Source: Marinomonas fungiae
Lineage (GTDB): Bacteria > Pseudomonadota > Gammaproteobacteria > Pseudomonadales > Marinomonadaceae
Assembly: GCF_001418205.1 (NCBI RefSeq)
Contig: NZ_LIQF01000001.1
Location: 216,863 to 280,862 of the forward strand
Reading direction: 5' to 3'
DNA length: 64,000 bases
Both the position numbers and the translations under genes were made by a program. Shown in pieces: positions 1 to 8,714 of the stretch (positions are counted from its first letter, which is position 1; the number at the start of each line of letters is the position of its first letter). The notes beneath the pieces were generated by a model that did not search any database, had not been told where the DNA came from, and saw only the letters and a list, made by a program, of their open reading frames with translations.

Positions 1-1090
<1,090 letters not shown>

Positions 1091-1206
1091 ATAGAGAGAC
1101 TCTAGTAGAAAGAAACGTTCAGAAATTCTGAACTAGATAAAAGAATAAAGAAATATAATACTATTATTAAACCGAGGCTAACGCATAACAACCTAAGGAA
1201 ATAATT

Positions 1207-1557
1207 ATGCTCTATGCAAAAGTCAACGAACAGGGAGCCATTATCGATGTAGCCCCCTTTCAAAATGAAGACTTCACTGTGCTGGTTTCTCCAAATGACC
1301 CTCATGTTGCGCAATTGCTAGCCTCCAAGCTAGACCAACAGTCTTCACAGGAACTCTTATCGTCATCTGATCAAGAAATGATGCGAATTCTAGAAGATTT
1401 AATCGATCTATTGACAGAAAAACACCTGATCCAATTCACTGAATTACCAATGGCAGCACAGAAGAAATTACTAAGTCGTAAGTTCGTCCGCGGTATTCAT
1501 TCTGGTAACAACGACAATCTTATAGGTGATATTCGTGACGATGACGCTTTAATTTAA
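1207..1557 (+). CDS. Small conserved protein, 'tryptophan synthase subunit beta-like' family
   Basis: This 116-residue soluble protein has no signal peptide or membrane segment. An AAGGA ribosome site lies 8 bases before the ATG. The central part (SDQEMMRILEDLIDLLTEK, about residues 55-73) followed by an LPMAAQKKLL segment matches my memory of a family in Pseudomonas and relatives that databases call 'tryptophan synthase subunit beta-like'. That name is misleading: it has no resemblance to TrpB, no PLP-lysine motif and is far too short. Function is unknown. It is transcribed divergently from the acidic gene and converges with lapD, leaving 19 bases between stops. Confidence 0.75.
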   Translation: MLYAKVNEQGAIIDVAPFQNEDFTVLVSPNDPHVAQLLASKLDQQSSQELLSSSDQEMMRILEDLIDLLTEKHLIQFTELPMAAQKKLLSRKFVRGIHSGNNDNLIGDIRDDDALI

Positions 1558-1576
1558 GCGCCATCGTCCTATAAAA

Positions 1577-3526
1577 CTATTCAAAGGCTGTTGGACGTCC
1601 TACGCCATAACCTTGCACACCGCTTATATCAAATCGCTGCAACACTTCAACTTGTTTGTCTGTCTCAACACCCGTCGCAATGACATCTATATTTAAGCTG
1701 TTAAACATCTTACAAAGGGTATGCATGAAGAAGGATTCTGATTCCTTGCCAATTGCCAATTTAGTATAAGAAGGATCAACCTTGACATAATCAGGCATCA
1801 GCGTTTGTAAATATTGGAACGCAGAAAACTGTTTACCAACGTTATCAATACCAAACTTGACATCATGCCCCTTTAACGTTTGCGCCAATAAAAACGCATG
1901 ATCTTCAGACGCTAACACACTTTGTTCAGAAACCTCAAAAGCCAGCAGCTGTTTCACTTTATCAGGTAAAGTAGTAAGTAATTTATCTAGCCAACTTACA
2001 AACGACATTTTGGCGTAAGCTGATGTTGACAGGTTGATAACAAAAGGCCCCTGGAGGTTAGTCGTCTTAACCATGTCGATAACATGCTCAATGATGACTT
2101 GGTCTACCCTTTCCCCCAAATCAAACTGCTCCGCCAAACCAATGAAGTAACCTGCATGATATTGCTTGCCTTCAAATTCTAAGCTGGCAAATAACTCTTG
2201 TTGTAACAATTTGTTACGATCATTCGCCGAGGCAACTGGCTGGCGTCGCAGCACAAAGCTGCGATGCTCAATGGCATATTCCAACATCTCTTTCCAAGCC
2301 ATACGTCCAATCGCCATCTGTTGACCCATTTCCGAATCAAACACGCTAAACTGATTGGCGCCAGCTTGCTTCGCCGAACGCAACGCAGCATCCGCTTGCG
2401 CCATTGCATTGGAACGATCTACGGAATCATCGATAACAACGGCACCGATATTGGCCACGGATTCTGAATAACTGACACGCGATCCAGATAAGTCTTGCAA
2501 ATCTAGCATGACTCCTGATACCAGCTCTTTTAAGCGCGCTATTTCAATATTCGGTACCAAGACAACAAAATCCGCCCCATTTAGACGGGCAAGTGTCGCG
2601 TTAGAGAAGCTGGACAAATGTGTTTCTAAAATATTTGCAGTACTGCGAATAAAGTTATCCGCCGCTTCATATCCCATTTCATTATTGATCTTAGCCAGGT
2701 CAATCAAACTCACCAACATCAAACCATCAGAAGTTCGGTCAGAGTCGGCAAAATGTGCAGATACCTGACTCTCAAAAAAGTTACGGTTTCCAAGACCGCT
2801 AACAGGGTCTTTAAAAGCCTTAGCTTGAAGCCACTGAGCCGTTTGTGCTTCAGCCGCAAATTCTCGTTCAAGCTTAGCCGCCATACGGTTCATTGATTCC
2901 ACTACAGATTTCAGTTCGCGCGTTTTTGGTAACTTCTCCATCTGCACGAAACGACGTTGCTGAATCGCTTCCGCTTGTTTCTCTACTTCAGAAAGAGGTT
3001 TAAACAACCAGCGTAGTAATAGACCGCCTAGGGTGACCGCTGCAGCCCCGATAGCAAGAAAAGAGAGTAATAAGTCACGACTCGCCAACCAAAGCTGGTA
3101 GTAACCATACCCAGCACTTCCGGTGACATATACTTGTCCAAGCTCATTCCAGCCGTTAGAAATGACTGCATTCGCTGTTGGCACATCAAAGTCAATGGCA
3201 TTGATAAACCAATTTGGTACGCCAGAAATCTTGGTAACATTAGAGCGCGCAATATCTTGATCCGTCGCGTAGGCATGGACACGGACCTCTGAAAAATAGC
3301 CACTGTCAAACACTGCGTTTACATAGCTTTCCACCGACACATAGTCATTTAATGCCATATAATCAGATACTTGCATACTTAGCGAGGTGGCGGAATCTTG
3401 CGTGGTCGAGCGTAACTGTTCAATCAAATAACTCTTGGTCGTTTGAAAGTTAATCGCCATAACGACCATAAGCATAAGAGACAGCAGCAAAACAATAGTC
3501 AAAAGTAATTGTCGAAAAAGTGTCAC
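1577..3526 (-). CDS. lapD: LapD-like c-di-GMP receptor of the inner membrane
   Basis: LapD binds c-di-GMP inside the cell and then sequesters the periplasmic protease LapG, so that the surface adhesin stays attached. The 649-residue product has a membrane helix at 5-25, a periplasmic domain to about 147, a second helix at 150-172, a HAMP region, a GGDEF-like domain and an EAL-like domain. Both output domains are degenerate: LNGADF stands at 315-320 in place of GGDEF, and ELFASL at 444-449 in place of the EAL motif. This is expected of a receptor rather than an enzyme. I prefer the GTG at 3526 to the upstream ATG at 3544. AGGAG lies 7 bases before the GTG, and the resulting MTLFRQLL resembles the Pseudomonas LapD start. 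Last gene of the pdxJ unit. Confidence 0.88.
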   Translation of the reverse strand: MTLFRQLLLTIVLLLSLMLMVVMAINFQTTKSYLIEQLRSTTQDSATSLSMQVSDYMALNDYVSVESYVNAVFDSGYFSEVRVHAYATDQDIARSNVTKISGVPNWFINAIDFDVPTANAVISNGWNELGQVYVTGSAGYGYYQLWLASRDLLLSFLAIGAAAVTLGGLLLRWLFKPLSEVEKQAEAIQQRRFVQMEKLPKTRELKSVVESMNRMAAKLEREFAAEAQTAQWLQAKAFKDPVSGLGNRNFFESQVSAHFADSDRTSDGLMLVSLIDLAKINNEMGYEAADNFIRSTANILETHLSSFSNATLARLNGADFVVLVPNIEIARLKELVSGVMLDLQDLSGSRVSYSESVANIGAVVIDDSVDRSNAMAQADAALRSAKQAGANQFSVFDSEMGQQMAIGRMAWKEMLEYAIEHRSFVLRRQPVASANDRNKLLQQELFASLEFEGKQYHAGYFIGLAEQFDLGERVDQVIIEHVIDMVKTTNLQGPFVINLSTSAYAKMSFVSWLDKLLTTLPDKVKQLLAFEVSEQSVLASEDHAFLLAQTLKGHDVKFGIDNVGKQFSAFQYLQTLMPDYVKVDPSYTKLAIGKESESFFMHTLCKMFNSLNIDVIATGVETDKQVEVLQRFDISGVQGYGVGRPTAFE

Positions 3527-3536
3527 AGTAACTCTC

Positions 3537-4235
3537 CTAGCCATCTAAGTCCGTTAATCGATTGTTTAAGTCTGTCCATAAACTCAGACGAGACGAGCCT
3601 CCTACTAGCTGCCCTCGGCCTTTTTCTTTGGCCAACCATAAGTTCTCAGCGTTAAATGAATATATCGGCAATAAATCGTTACGCTGAATCGCAGGCTTGA
3701 TGGTTTTATCAAGGTTATCCAGTAGCACAGGGACAGAGGTCGGGGTGTGATAGTAGGCAAGCACCATATGATGTTGGTTCAGTCTTAAGGCTTTAACGTA
3801 TACTAACCTTAGCTTTGAATCAGGGACACCAAGCTCTCTTAATGCAAAATATTTGGCAATGGTAAAGTCTTCACAGTCACCGCCACCACTGCCAAGAAAC
3901 TCAATGGGCGTAGCCCAGTAATCGTTTTTTCCCCAATGAACTTGGTCATCTACAAACTGCAACATATTAAAAAAGTTGTTTACATTTTGTAACTGTTGTC
4001 CGACGGTTAGCCCTCTAGATTCTTCAATGGTCCGGCGCCACGCCATAATGCGCAGCTCTGCCCGTGGTCCATATTGAGTTCCGATACGTTTGGCTAAATT
4101 AATGTATTTCTGAGAAATGTCAGCAATCAGCCAAGATGAAGCTCCCATCGCCGTCAGCAAAAGAGACAACGCCACCCCACAAGACAGCCAGCGAAGCACT
4201 CTCCGTAACATTAATAATGGAAACTTAATGGGCAT
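3537..4235 (-). CDS. lapG: LapG-like periplasmic cysteine protease
   Basis: This transglutaminase-like cysteine peptidase (BTLCP family) cuts the N-terminus of large LapA-type adhesins and releases them from the cell surface. The product is about 232 residues with an N-terminal hydrophobic export segment (13-35). The Cys-His-Asp triad is visible: Cys121 in GGGDCEDF, His156 in QHHMVL, Asp173 in LLDNLD. I use the ATG at 4235; the ORF stays open further upstream into the DUF1244 gene, but that would spoil the export signal. No good ribosome site is seen, so translation may be coupled to the upstream gene 7 bases away. The adhesin substrate is not in the window. Confidence 0.9.
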   Translation of the reverse strand: MPIKFPLLMLRRVLRWLSCGVALSLLLTAMGASSWLIADISQKYINLAKRIGTQYGPRAELRIMAWRRTIEESRGLTVGQQLQNVNNFFNMLQFVDDQVHWGKNDYWATPIEFLGSGGGDCEDFTIAKYFALRELGVPDSKLRLVYVKALRLNQHHMVLAYYHTPTSVPVLLDNLDKTIKPAIQRNDLLPIYSFNAENLWLAKEKGRGQLVGGSSRLSLWTDLNNRLTDLDG

Positions 4236-4242
4236 GGTAGTA

Positions 4243-4539
4243 TCAGTCAGCTGGAGCGTTTTTCGCAAAATCAGCCAATTGCTCTGAGGTTGCCTCATGC
4301 TGATACTTGGCTTTCCACTGCACATAAGGCTCTTTGTAGATCACTTCACGTGCTTGCTCGTAATCCATTTCAACACCACGTTCTTGAGCAGCCGCAGCAT
4401 ACCACTTACTTAAACAGTTACGACAGAAGCCTGCCAAATTCATTAGGTCGATGTTTTGCACATCTTTGCGCGCATCCAAATGCTCAACCAAACGACGAAA
4501 GGCTGCTGCTTGGACTTCTAATTCAGTTTGCTTATCCAT
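4243..4539 (-). CDS. DUF1244 family protein
   Basis: A 98-residue cytoplasmic protein with the DUF1244 signature AGFCRNCLSKWY at about 36-47, including the paired cysteines. Function is unknown; structures of the family show a small helical protein. GAGG sits before the ATG. It lies between the DTW gene (11 bases) and lapG (7 bases), so it is cotranscribed with them, but the context gives no clear functional hint. Confidence 0.88.
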   Translation of the reverse strand: MDKQTELEVQAAAFRRLVEHLDARKDVQNIDLMNLAGFCRNCLSKWYAAAAQERGVEMDYEQAREVIYKEPYVQWKAKYQHEATSEQLADFAKNAPAD

Positions 4540-4550
4540 AATGACCTCAA

Positions 4551-5153
4551 TTAAGAGCGATGTTTATGCTCTTCTGGTTGCTTAGACCATTGTAGTGCGA
4601 TTGCACTACTAAAGAAGTGTCTAATTTTAAAAATTTGTAAATCACCTAAACACTCCAATGCGTAAACGGCCGCTTCTAAGGTCGATAGCGCCTCGGAGTT
4701 AGGTGACTTTCGAATCTCGTAGTGTGAACTAGGCGCATGAGCAAACTTACCCACTCTAAACTGTGTTAGCCGCTCATCGACTAACAACATTTTCTTCGCC
4801 TTAGGCCAAGTACCATCCAGCAATACCAAATGCTTGATTGCTGAGGCTTCAGGCTGTTGCAATGCCTCCAACGCCACCGCCTGCTCACTTGGGTATAACA
4901 ACAAAGTGTTGTCTAAGTTCACCATCGAGAAAAAAAACGACATTTGCTCGGCATCTGAAAAATTCACAATCCGAGTATTGGCATAGCATAAAGCAAATAA
5001 ACGAGCACTGTTTTTAGCGTGCTTTGCTTCGTGCTTATCTTGGATAACCCATACCACTACGTCACCCGTCACCTTTTGAATAAGATGACAGACACACTGC
5101 CCTAATGGATAGTGACAGTGTGCGCAATGCAAGCGTTTCGTGGCTTGGCTCAA
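4551..5153 (-). CDS. DTW-domain tRNA-uridine aminocarboxypropyltransferase
   Basis: DTW proteins such as E. coli TapT (YfiP) transfer the 3-amino-3-carboxypropyl group of S-adenosylmethionine to uridine in tRNA, giving acp3U. The 200-residue product has an N-terminal zinc-type motif (HCAHCHYPLGQCVC) and the DTW signature as LDGTWPKAKKM at about 119-129. Its start overlaps the pdxJ stop by 4 bases (ATGA), indicating translational coupling. Which uridine it modifies cannot be read from the sequence. Confidence 0.85.
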   Translation of the reverse strand: MSQATKRLHCAHCHYPLGQCVCHLIQKVTGDVVVWVIQDKHEAKHAKNSARLFALCYANTRIVNFSDAEQMSFFFSMVNLDNTLLLYPSEQAVALEALQQPEASAIKHLVLLDGTWPKAKKMLLVDERLTQFRVGKFAHAPSSHYEIRKSPNSEALSTLEAAVYALECLGDLQIFKIRHFFSSAIALQWSKQPEEHKHRS

Positions 5154-5875
5154 GCCAACTGCTCCAAGTATTTTTTCACTACCTTATCCCAGCCAAACTC
5201 CAGCGCTTCGACGGTCAATGCATGGCCAATGGATACTTCTGTGATACGCTTTTCACCACACAGTAAACCAACATTTTCAAGATCTAAATCGTGTCCGGCG
5301 TTTACACCCAGACCTGCATCAAGCGCTGCCTGAGCCGCTTCTTGATAAGTTGCATTCACTTGCTCTCGCTGATCCGTTGGATAAGCATTGGCATAGGCTT
5401 CAGTGTACAGCTCAACACGGTCCGCACCGACGCTTTTCGCCAGCGCCATATTTTCAGCGACAGGATCCATAAACAGCACTACACGAATGCCTTTTTCCTG
5501 CAGTTTAGCAATCACTGGACGCAATGCATCTTGGTCACGGCCAATGTTCCAGCCATGGTCAGAAGTGAGCTGATTTGGATCATCTGGCACCAAGGTGCAT
5601 TGATCTGGCTCCACTTCTAACACCACTTCAAGAAACTTGGCATCTGGGAAGCCTTCAATGTTCAGCTCACGACCAGGATATTGCTTTAGTAGCTCTTTTA
5701 GATCGTAAGCATCGCGATAAGTAGCATGACGTTGATCTGGACGAGGATGAATGGTAATACCGAACGCACCGAGCTCCAGGGTACGTTGCGCCATGGTCAA
5801 CATATTTGGGTAATCACGGCCGCGAGAATTACGTAACAGGCCGATCTTGTTTAGGTTTACACTTAGGTGGGTCAT
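5150..5875 (-). CDS. pdxJ: Pyridoxine 5'-phosphate synthase
   Basis: PdxJ condenses 1-deoxyxylulose 5-phosphate with 3-amino-2-oxopropyl phosphate to make pyridoxine 5'-phosphate, the last ring-forming step of DXP-dependent vitamin B6 synthesis. The 241-residue TIM barrel begins with SVNLNKIGLLRNSRG. It contains the conserved HPRPDQRH (active-site Arg/His), NIEG and GLGVNAGHDL segments. The ATG at 5875 is preferred over an upstream in-frame start because AGGAAG precedes it and because PdxJ proteins start there. First gene of the unit running to lapD. It is usually near recO or rnc in other proteobacteria, so the linkage here is less common. Confidence 0.96.
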   Translation of the reverse strand: MTHLSVNLNKIGLLRNSRGRDYPNMLTMAQRTLELGAFGITIHPRPDQRHATYRDAYDLKELLKQYPGRELNIEGFPDAKFLEVVLEVEPDQCTLVPDDPNQLTSDHGWNIGRDQDALRPVIAKLQEKGIRVVLFMDPVAENMALAKSVGADRVELYTEAYANAYPTDQREQVNATYQEAAQAALDAGLGVNAGHDLDLENVGLLCGEKRITEVSIGHALTVEALEFGWDKVVKKYLEQLA

Positions 5876-6006
5876 GGTACTTCCTATCAGTAAATTTACC
5901 CTCAAAGTATACGCGATAGCCCACGATAACTTTAAGAATTAAATTTTATGGATCAACCGCATAGCCACAGCTATGTTACAATTTCCCGCTACTTAAGGAG
6001 CTTATT

Positions 6007-6681
6007 GTGACCTACGAACCTTTTGACCATATTTATCAACGAGCGGTCACACGCTTTCAAAGCGAGTCACTGCTGCAAGCTAGCTTGGCTAACCCGAAAA
6101 CACCTCAACAATTGCAAGACATCGGTGATGACCGCTGGCTCGCCGCATTCACACAAAAAGTCTTTCAGTCCGGTATGAACTGGCAGGTGGTGCGCAACAA
6201 ATGGCCGAACTTTGAAACCACTTTCTTTGGTTTTGATATAGAGAAGATGCTCTTGATTCACGATGAGATGTGGGAAGAGAAGGCTAAAGACCCAAGCATT
6301 ATTCGCCACCTTGGCAAAGTGATGACGATTCGTGATAACGCCATCATGATGTCTGAAGTTCAAGCCAAGCACGGTAGCTTTGCTAACTTCGTCGCCAACT
6401 TTCCGAGCGACAACATCATCGAACTTTGGCAGTACTTAAAAAAACATGGTGCACGTTTAGGTGGCAACACCGGCGCCTATACCTTACGTATTATGGGCAA
6501 AGATACTTTTCTATTGAGTAAAGATGTAGAAGGCTACCTTCGTCATCACGGTATTATGACGACTGGCCGCGATACTCAAACTGCCCTAAAAGCTGCCCAA
6601 CAAGCCTTTAATCATTGGCACAAACAATCAGGCCTGCCCTACTGTCAGATCAGTCAGTGCATTGCCTACAGCGTTAACTAA
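6007..6681 (+). CDS. DNA-3-methyladenine glycosylase I-like protein (divergent)
   Basis: GTG start with AAGGAG 6 bases upstream. The 224-residue product shares the Tag family core: a segment like QSGMNWQVVRNKWPNF at about 55-70 and IIRHLGKVMTIRDNA near 98-112. E. coli Tag excises 3-methyladenine from DNA. However, the N-terminal zinc ligands (RCxW and a following His) and the C-terminal zinc Cys/His pair of Tag are absent, and the Tag catalytic-site Glu is not recognisable. It is therefore a divergent branch of COG2818, possibly with another substrate. It is followed 10 bases later by the DsbA-like gene. Confidence 0.75.
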   Translation: MTYEPFDHIYQRAVTRFQSESLLQASLANPKTPQQLQDIGDDRWLAAFTQKVFQSGMNWQVVRNKWPNFETTFFGFDIEKMLLIHDEMWEEKAKDPSIIRHLGKVMTIRDNAIMMSEVQAKHGSFANFVANFPSDNIIELWQYLKKHGARLGGNTGAYTLRIMGKDTFLLSKDVEGYLRHHGIMTTGRDTQTALKAAQQAFNHWHKQSGLPYCQISQCIAYSVN

Positions 6682-6691
6682 CGGAGACCTT

Positions 6692-7336
6692 ATGGCTGAC
6701 TTAACCATCGATATCGTTGCTGATCCCGTATGCCCTTGGTGTTACCTTGGCTACACTCGCTTAAAAGCTGCTATGGAGCATTTAGGTGATGACTTCCGCT
6801 TTGATATCCACTGGCTTCCTTTTGAACTACACCCAGACGTGCCAGCTTCAGGTGTTTCTCGATCACAATTTCTTGGTCAGAAGTTTGGTAGCCAAGAAAA
6901 ACTCAACGAAGTCACCCATGCTCTACAAAATGTAGGCATTGAGGCAGGCCTTGAGTTTAACTTTTCTGATAAAGACGTGATCCCAAATACCAAGCTAGCC
7001 CATCAATTTATTGCCCAAGCTAGCCGCATGAGCCTTGCCACCCCGATGATGACGGCTCTGTTTTATGCCTACTTTACTAAAGGCGAAAACATTGGGGATC
7101 AAGAAATACTGATTCGTATTGCTAAAGAAGTAGGTTTGCAAGAAGAAGACATTGAAGACGCATTGTCGCGCGAAGCCGAACTATTGGTAGAAGAGAAAAT
7201 GGAGCGCTTAGCACAATTGCAGATTCAATCGGTGCCTACCTACATCATTAACGAGAAATTTTTGGTACAAGGGGCTCACCCGCCTGAAACCTTTGCTGAG
7301 ATACTCACCGATATTACCAAGGAAGATGGCGCTTAA
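6692..7336 (+). CDS. DsbA-family oxidoreductase, FrnE-like
   Basis: A cytoplasmic thioredoxin-fold protein of 214 residues with the active-site motif CPWC near residue 15 (DPVCPWCYLG) and the cis-Pro loop SVPTYIIN near 182. There is no signal peptide, which separates it from periplasmic DsbA and fits the FrnE / 2-hydroxychromene-2-carboxylate-isomerase-like branch. GGAG at 6682-6685 selects the ATG at 6692 over an upstream TTG. Likely cotranscribed with the glycosylase-like gene; a terminator overlaps its stop codon. Confidence 0.9.
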   Translation: MADLTIDIVADPVCPWCYLGYTRLKAAMEHLGDDFRFDIHWLPFELHPDVPASGVSRSQFLGQKFGSQEKLNEVTHALQNVGIEAGLEFNFSDKDVIPNTKLAHQFIAQASRMSLATPMMTALFYAYFTKGENIGDQEILIRIAKEVGLQEEDIEDALSREAELLVEEKMERLAQLQIQSVPTYIINEKFLVQGAHPPETFAEILTDITKEDGA

Positions 7337-7350
7337 GGCGCCATTTTTTA
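7326..7350 (+). terminator. Rho-independent terminator of the DsbA-like gene
   Basis: Arms ATGGCGC (7326-7332) and GCGCCAT (7338-7344) with a 5-base loop are followed by TTTTT. The stop codon lies in the loop. Confidence 0.85.
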
Positions 7351-7416
7351 TGTCTGATTCTCCCAATACACTCAAAGCAAAACTATCAAAAGAAAGATTT
7401 AGATAAATTATTTTTT

Positions 7417-7436
7417 ATTGATAACAATTATCATCA
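7417..7436 (+). promoter_or_regulatory. Probable Fur box before bfd
   Basis: TTGATAACAATTATCATC is a close match to the Fur consensus (GATAATGATAATCATTATC), about 45 bases before the bfd start. It predicts derepression of bfd under iron starvation, when stored iron must be released. Confidence 0.65.
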
Positions 7437-7481
7437 CGAATAAAATCACCCTTAAATAGTATTGAGAGTGATTTTCATTTT

Positions 7482-7679
7482 ATGTACGTTTGTCTTTGCA
7501 ATGCCGTATCAGATAAAGCGATTAAGAAGTCAATTGCTAATGGCGCGACCACTATGCGCGATCTTTACCGTGAGCATAATCTGGGTAACCAGTGCGGAAA
7601 ATGCTGTAAAGATGTGAAAGGAATTCTAAACGAGGAGCTCCTGAAACTAGCAGACGAACTCCTCGTTCAAGTGGCTTAG
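7482..7679 (+). CDS. bfd: Bacterioferritin-associated ferredoxin
   Basis: Bfd is a [2Fe-2S] protein that delivers electrons to bacterioferritin haem so that stored ferric iron can be reduced and released. The 65-residue product shows all four cluster cysteines, CLC at 4-6 and CGKCC at 38-42, in the Fer2_BFD arrangement. It converges with the bacterioferritin genes, its stop overlapping the end of the haem-type subunit by 4 bases. A Fur-box-like sequence lies upstream. Confidence 0.95.
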   Translation: MYVCLCNAVSDKAIKKSIANGATTMRDLYREHNLGNQCGKCCKDVKGILNEELLKLADELLVQVA

Positions 7680-8158
7680 TCGATCGACGACTCGCCCATT
7701 TGTGACTGTAGGTAGTTTTGCAGGCCTGCAGTCTTAATCAAGCTTTGCTGCGTTTCTAACCAATCAATCTGCTCTTCCTGCTCGTCTTGGATTTTCTCCA
7801 ATACTTCACGACTGATAAAGTCTTTCTTCGCTTCACAGATTTTGATACCCGCCTGCAAATCAGGCAAAGTCGCCATCTCAAACACTAAGTTTGAATCAAT
7901 CATTTCTTGAGCGTCTTCACCAATACGTAAACGACCTAAGTCTTGTAGATTGGGCAAACCTTCTAGAAACAAAATACGCTCAATCAAACGGTCAGCGTTT
8001 TTCATCTTTTGAATTGATGTTTTGTAATCCGCTTTATCGAGCAACTCAAAGCCTTGATCTTTAAACATACGTGCATGTAAAAAGTATTGATTAATGCCCA
8101 CCAATTCATTCGCCAGCACCTTGTTTAAGCTGGCAACTACGTCACGATCACCTTTCAT
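7676..8158 (-). CDS. Bacterioferritin subunit, haem-binding type without ferroxidase site
   Basis: A 160-residue bacterioferritin. With E. coli Bfr numbering (no gaps), the haem ligand Met52 is kept and Glu18 and Glu94 are present. Four di-iron ligands are replaced: Glu51 by Lys, His54 by Asn, Glu127 by Gln and His130 by Gln. It should therefore bind haem at the dimer interface but not oxidise iron. The neighbouring subunit shows the reverse pattern, so the two probably form mixed 24-mers, as described for Neisseria BfrA/BfrB. AGGAG before the ATG; 12 bases downstream of the partner gene. Confidence 0.92.
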   Translation of the reverse strand: MKGDRDVVASLNKVLANELVGINQYFLHARMFKDQGFELLDKADYKTSIQKMKNADRLIERILFLEGLPNLQDLGRLRIGEDAQEMIDSNLVFEMATLPDLQAGIKICEAKKDFISREVLEKIQDEQEEQIDWLETQQSLIKTAGLQNYLQSQMGESSID

Positions 8159-8170
8159 AACAACTCCTGC

Positions 8171-8638
8171 TTACATCTGCGATTGAATGTAGTTTTGCTC
8201 ACCAATGGTATCCATCAGTCGTAGTTGTTTTTCCAACCAGTAAACGTGATCTTCTTCCGTATCAAACAGCAATTTCTCAAGCATCTCACGTGTTTGATAA
8301 TCACCTTCTTGTTCACATGTCGCAATCACTTCACGTACAGCTTCCACTACTTCTAACTCAAGCGTTAGGTCATTCTGCATGATTGAACGAACATCCGTAC
8401 CCACCAGCAAATCACGGCGTTTCGTTAGGCAAGGCGTACCTTCTAAGAACAAAATACGCTTAATCAACCAGTCACAGTGGTCTTTCTCTTCGTCCATCTC
8501 ATGGTTTAAGCGCTCGTAAAGTTTGCTCAAGCCCATGTCTTCATACATACGTGAATGAATAAAGTATTGATCGATTGCCGCTAGCTCGTTTTCCAATAGC
8601 GCATTCATGCTATCGATGACTTTCTGACTACCTTTCAT
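8171..8638 (-). CDS. Bacterioferritin subunit, ferroxidase type without haem methionine
   Basis: A 155-residue bacterioferritin. Glu18, Glu51, His54, and the Glu-x-x-His pair (EEDH, equivalent to 127-130) are intact, so the di-iron ferroxidase centre should work. The haem ligand Met52 is replaced by Lys. It complements the downstream subunit, which keeps Met52 but has lost the iron site. The ATG at 8638 (MKGSQKV) is the family start; an upstream in-frame start would add 14 residues with no homology. Role: oxidation and storage of iron in the mineral core. Confidence 0.92.
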   Translation of the reverse strand: MKGSQKVIDSMNALLENELAAIDQYFIHSRMYEDMGLSKLYERLNHEMDEEKDHCDWLIKRILFLEGTPCLTKRRDLLVGTDVRSIMQNDLTLELEVVEAVREVIATCEQEGDYQTREMLEKLLFDTEEDHVYWLEKQLRLMDTIGEQNYIQSQM

Positions 8639-8714
8639 CCGAGTATTCCTCTTTTTGTAATCGCTACTTAAACGTAGCATGAATTTAATCTTGCGCGAGT
8701 GATGATTATAACCC

